Assembly (NCBI GenBank): GCA_963839725.1
Contig: CAWIWT010000038.1
Location: 1-64,000 of the forward strand
Length of the DNA stretch: 64,000 nucleotides
Source of the DNA: Kumtagia sp963839725
GTDB taxonomy: Bacteria > Pseudomonadota > Alphaproteobacteria > Rhizobiales > Rhizobiaceae
Direction: 5' to 3'
The stretch's first letter is position 1. Each line of letters begins with the position of its first letter. Shown in pieces: positions 63,847 through 64,000 of this stretch. Position numbers and translations under genes: made by a program. Under the pieces are notes generated by a model. The model saw only the letters and a program-made list of their open reading frames with translations, was not told where the DNA came from and searched no databases.

Positions 63847-64000
63847 ATGAATAAAGATCTCGCGAAATTCTCCGTGGCGTTCGCTGCTTTGGCAGTGTCG
63901 GCATTGGGTGCGGCCGCGGCGGAAAAGGCCACCTTCATGACAAACTGGCTCGCCCAGGCCGAGCATGGCGGTTATTACCAGGCGGTGGCCGACGGATCTT
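63847..64000 (+). CDS. NMT1/THI5-like ABC substrate-binding protein, 5' part only
   Basis: Runs off the window. MNKDLAKFSVAFAALAVSAL is a Sec signal peptide cleaved after AAAA; mature protein begins EKATFMTNWLAQAEHGGYYQ AVADG, matching the NMT1 family, where T-N-W-x-x-x-x-E/H-x-G-x-x-Q-A contacts a pyrimidine-like or sulfonate ligand. Presumably the periplasmic receptor of an ABC importer continuing past 64000. Divergent from ridA. Confidence 0.75.
   Translation, partial: MNKDLAKFSVAFAALAVSALGAAAAEKATFMTNWLAQAEHGGYYQAVADGS

Overview
The window joins two unrelated genomes. Positions 1 to about 6175 are strongly AT-rich, with densely packed archaeal-looking genes: thiC, a proline dehydrogenase, a paired-CBS protein, a CoA-binding protein, two membrane-anchored or exported hypotheticals and a truncated family-39 glycosyltransferase. 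Gene content and composition suggest an ammonia-oxidising thaumarchaeon, possibly Nitrosocosmicus-like (inference). From about 6175 to 64000 the DNA is GC-rich and reads as a Rhizobiales chromosome (Mesorhizobium/Phyllobacteriaceae type): succinoglycan-type exo genes, an iolC-DUF2090 inositol operon, B12-dependent nrdJ, the glyA-nrdR-ribD-ribE order, a phasin and a DUF445 protein. The join cuts through a glycosyltransferase gene and is most simply an assembly chimera, for example from an archaeal enrichment culture with a rhizobial companion.

Layout of the bacterial part. 6.2-13.5 kb is a decayed surface-polysaccharide region: split glycosyltransferase and methyltransferase genes, an IS5-type transposase remnant, a GYF_2 fragment, a Wzy/ExoQ-like polymerase and acyltransferases. 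13.5-19.1 kb is an intact exo block (exoL-like, exoA, exoM, exoP), followed by a PPP phosphatase. 20.2-22.9 kb is a damaged sugar ABC importer (ATPase and two permeases, no binding protein). 23.0-31.8 kb holds a small metzincin-like protein, a Gfo/Idh/MocA dehydrogenase and the myo-inositol set iolR-iolC-iolD-iolE-small membrane protein-iolB with IolR-box-like sites. 31.9-41.9 kb has a GST, a MITE-like element against radC, map, an HdeD-like protein, a Bug/TctC receptor, a LysR/aldo-keto reductase/flavodoxin cluster and an HxlR/FMN-reductase pair. 41.9-44.4 kb is mostly remnants.

44.4-64 kb is core chromosome: nrdJ, Nudix, gpt, UspA, a CinA-like protein, DUF445, phasin, a MaoC hydratase, an FAH-family hydrolase, a LuxR-type response regulator, an L,D-transpeptidase, glyA, vapBC, nrdR, ribD, ribE, a large inverted repeat, a creatininase-family amidohydrolase, RidA, and the start of an NMT1-like binding protein that runs off the end.

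A second theme is that about twenty genes, including housekeeping ones (nrdJ, ribE), are split by one- or two-base indels. In the core genes this looks like consensus sequencing error rather than decay. I treat such genes as single frameshifted CDSs and reserve pseudogene for truncated, internally deleted or shattered copies. Features most worth following up are the species junction, the metzincin-like protein, the predicted NrdR, IolR, LysR and VapB operator sites, and the MITE-like element whose terminal repeat supplies the radC stop codon. I saw no tRNA, rRNA or CRISPR array.
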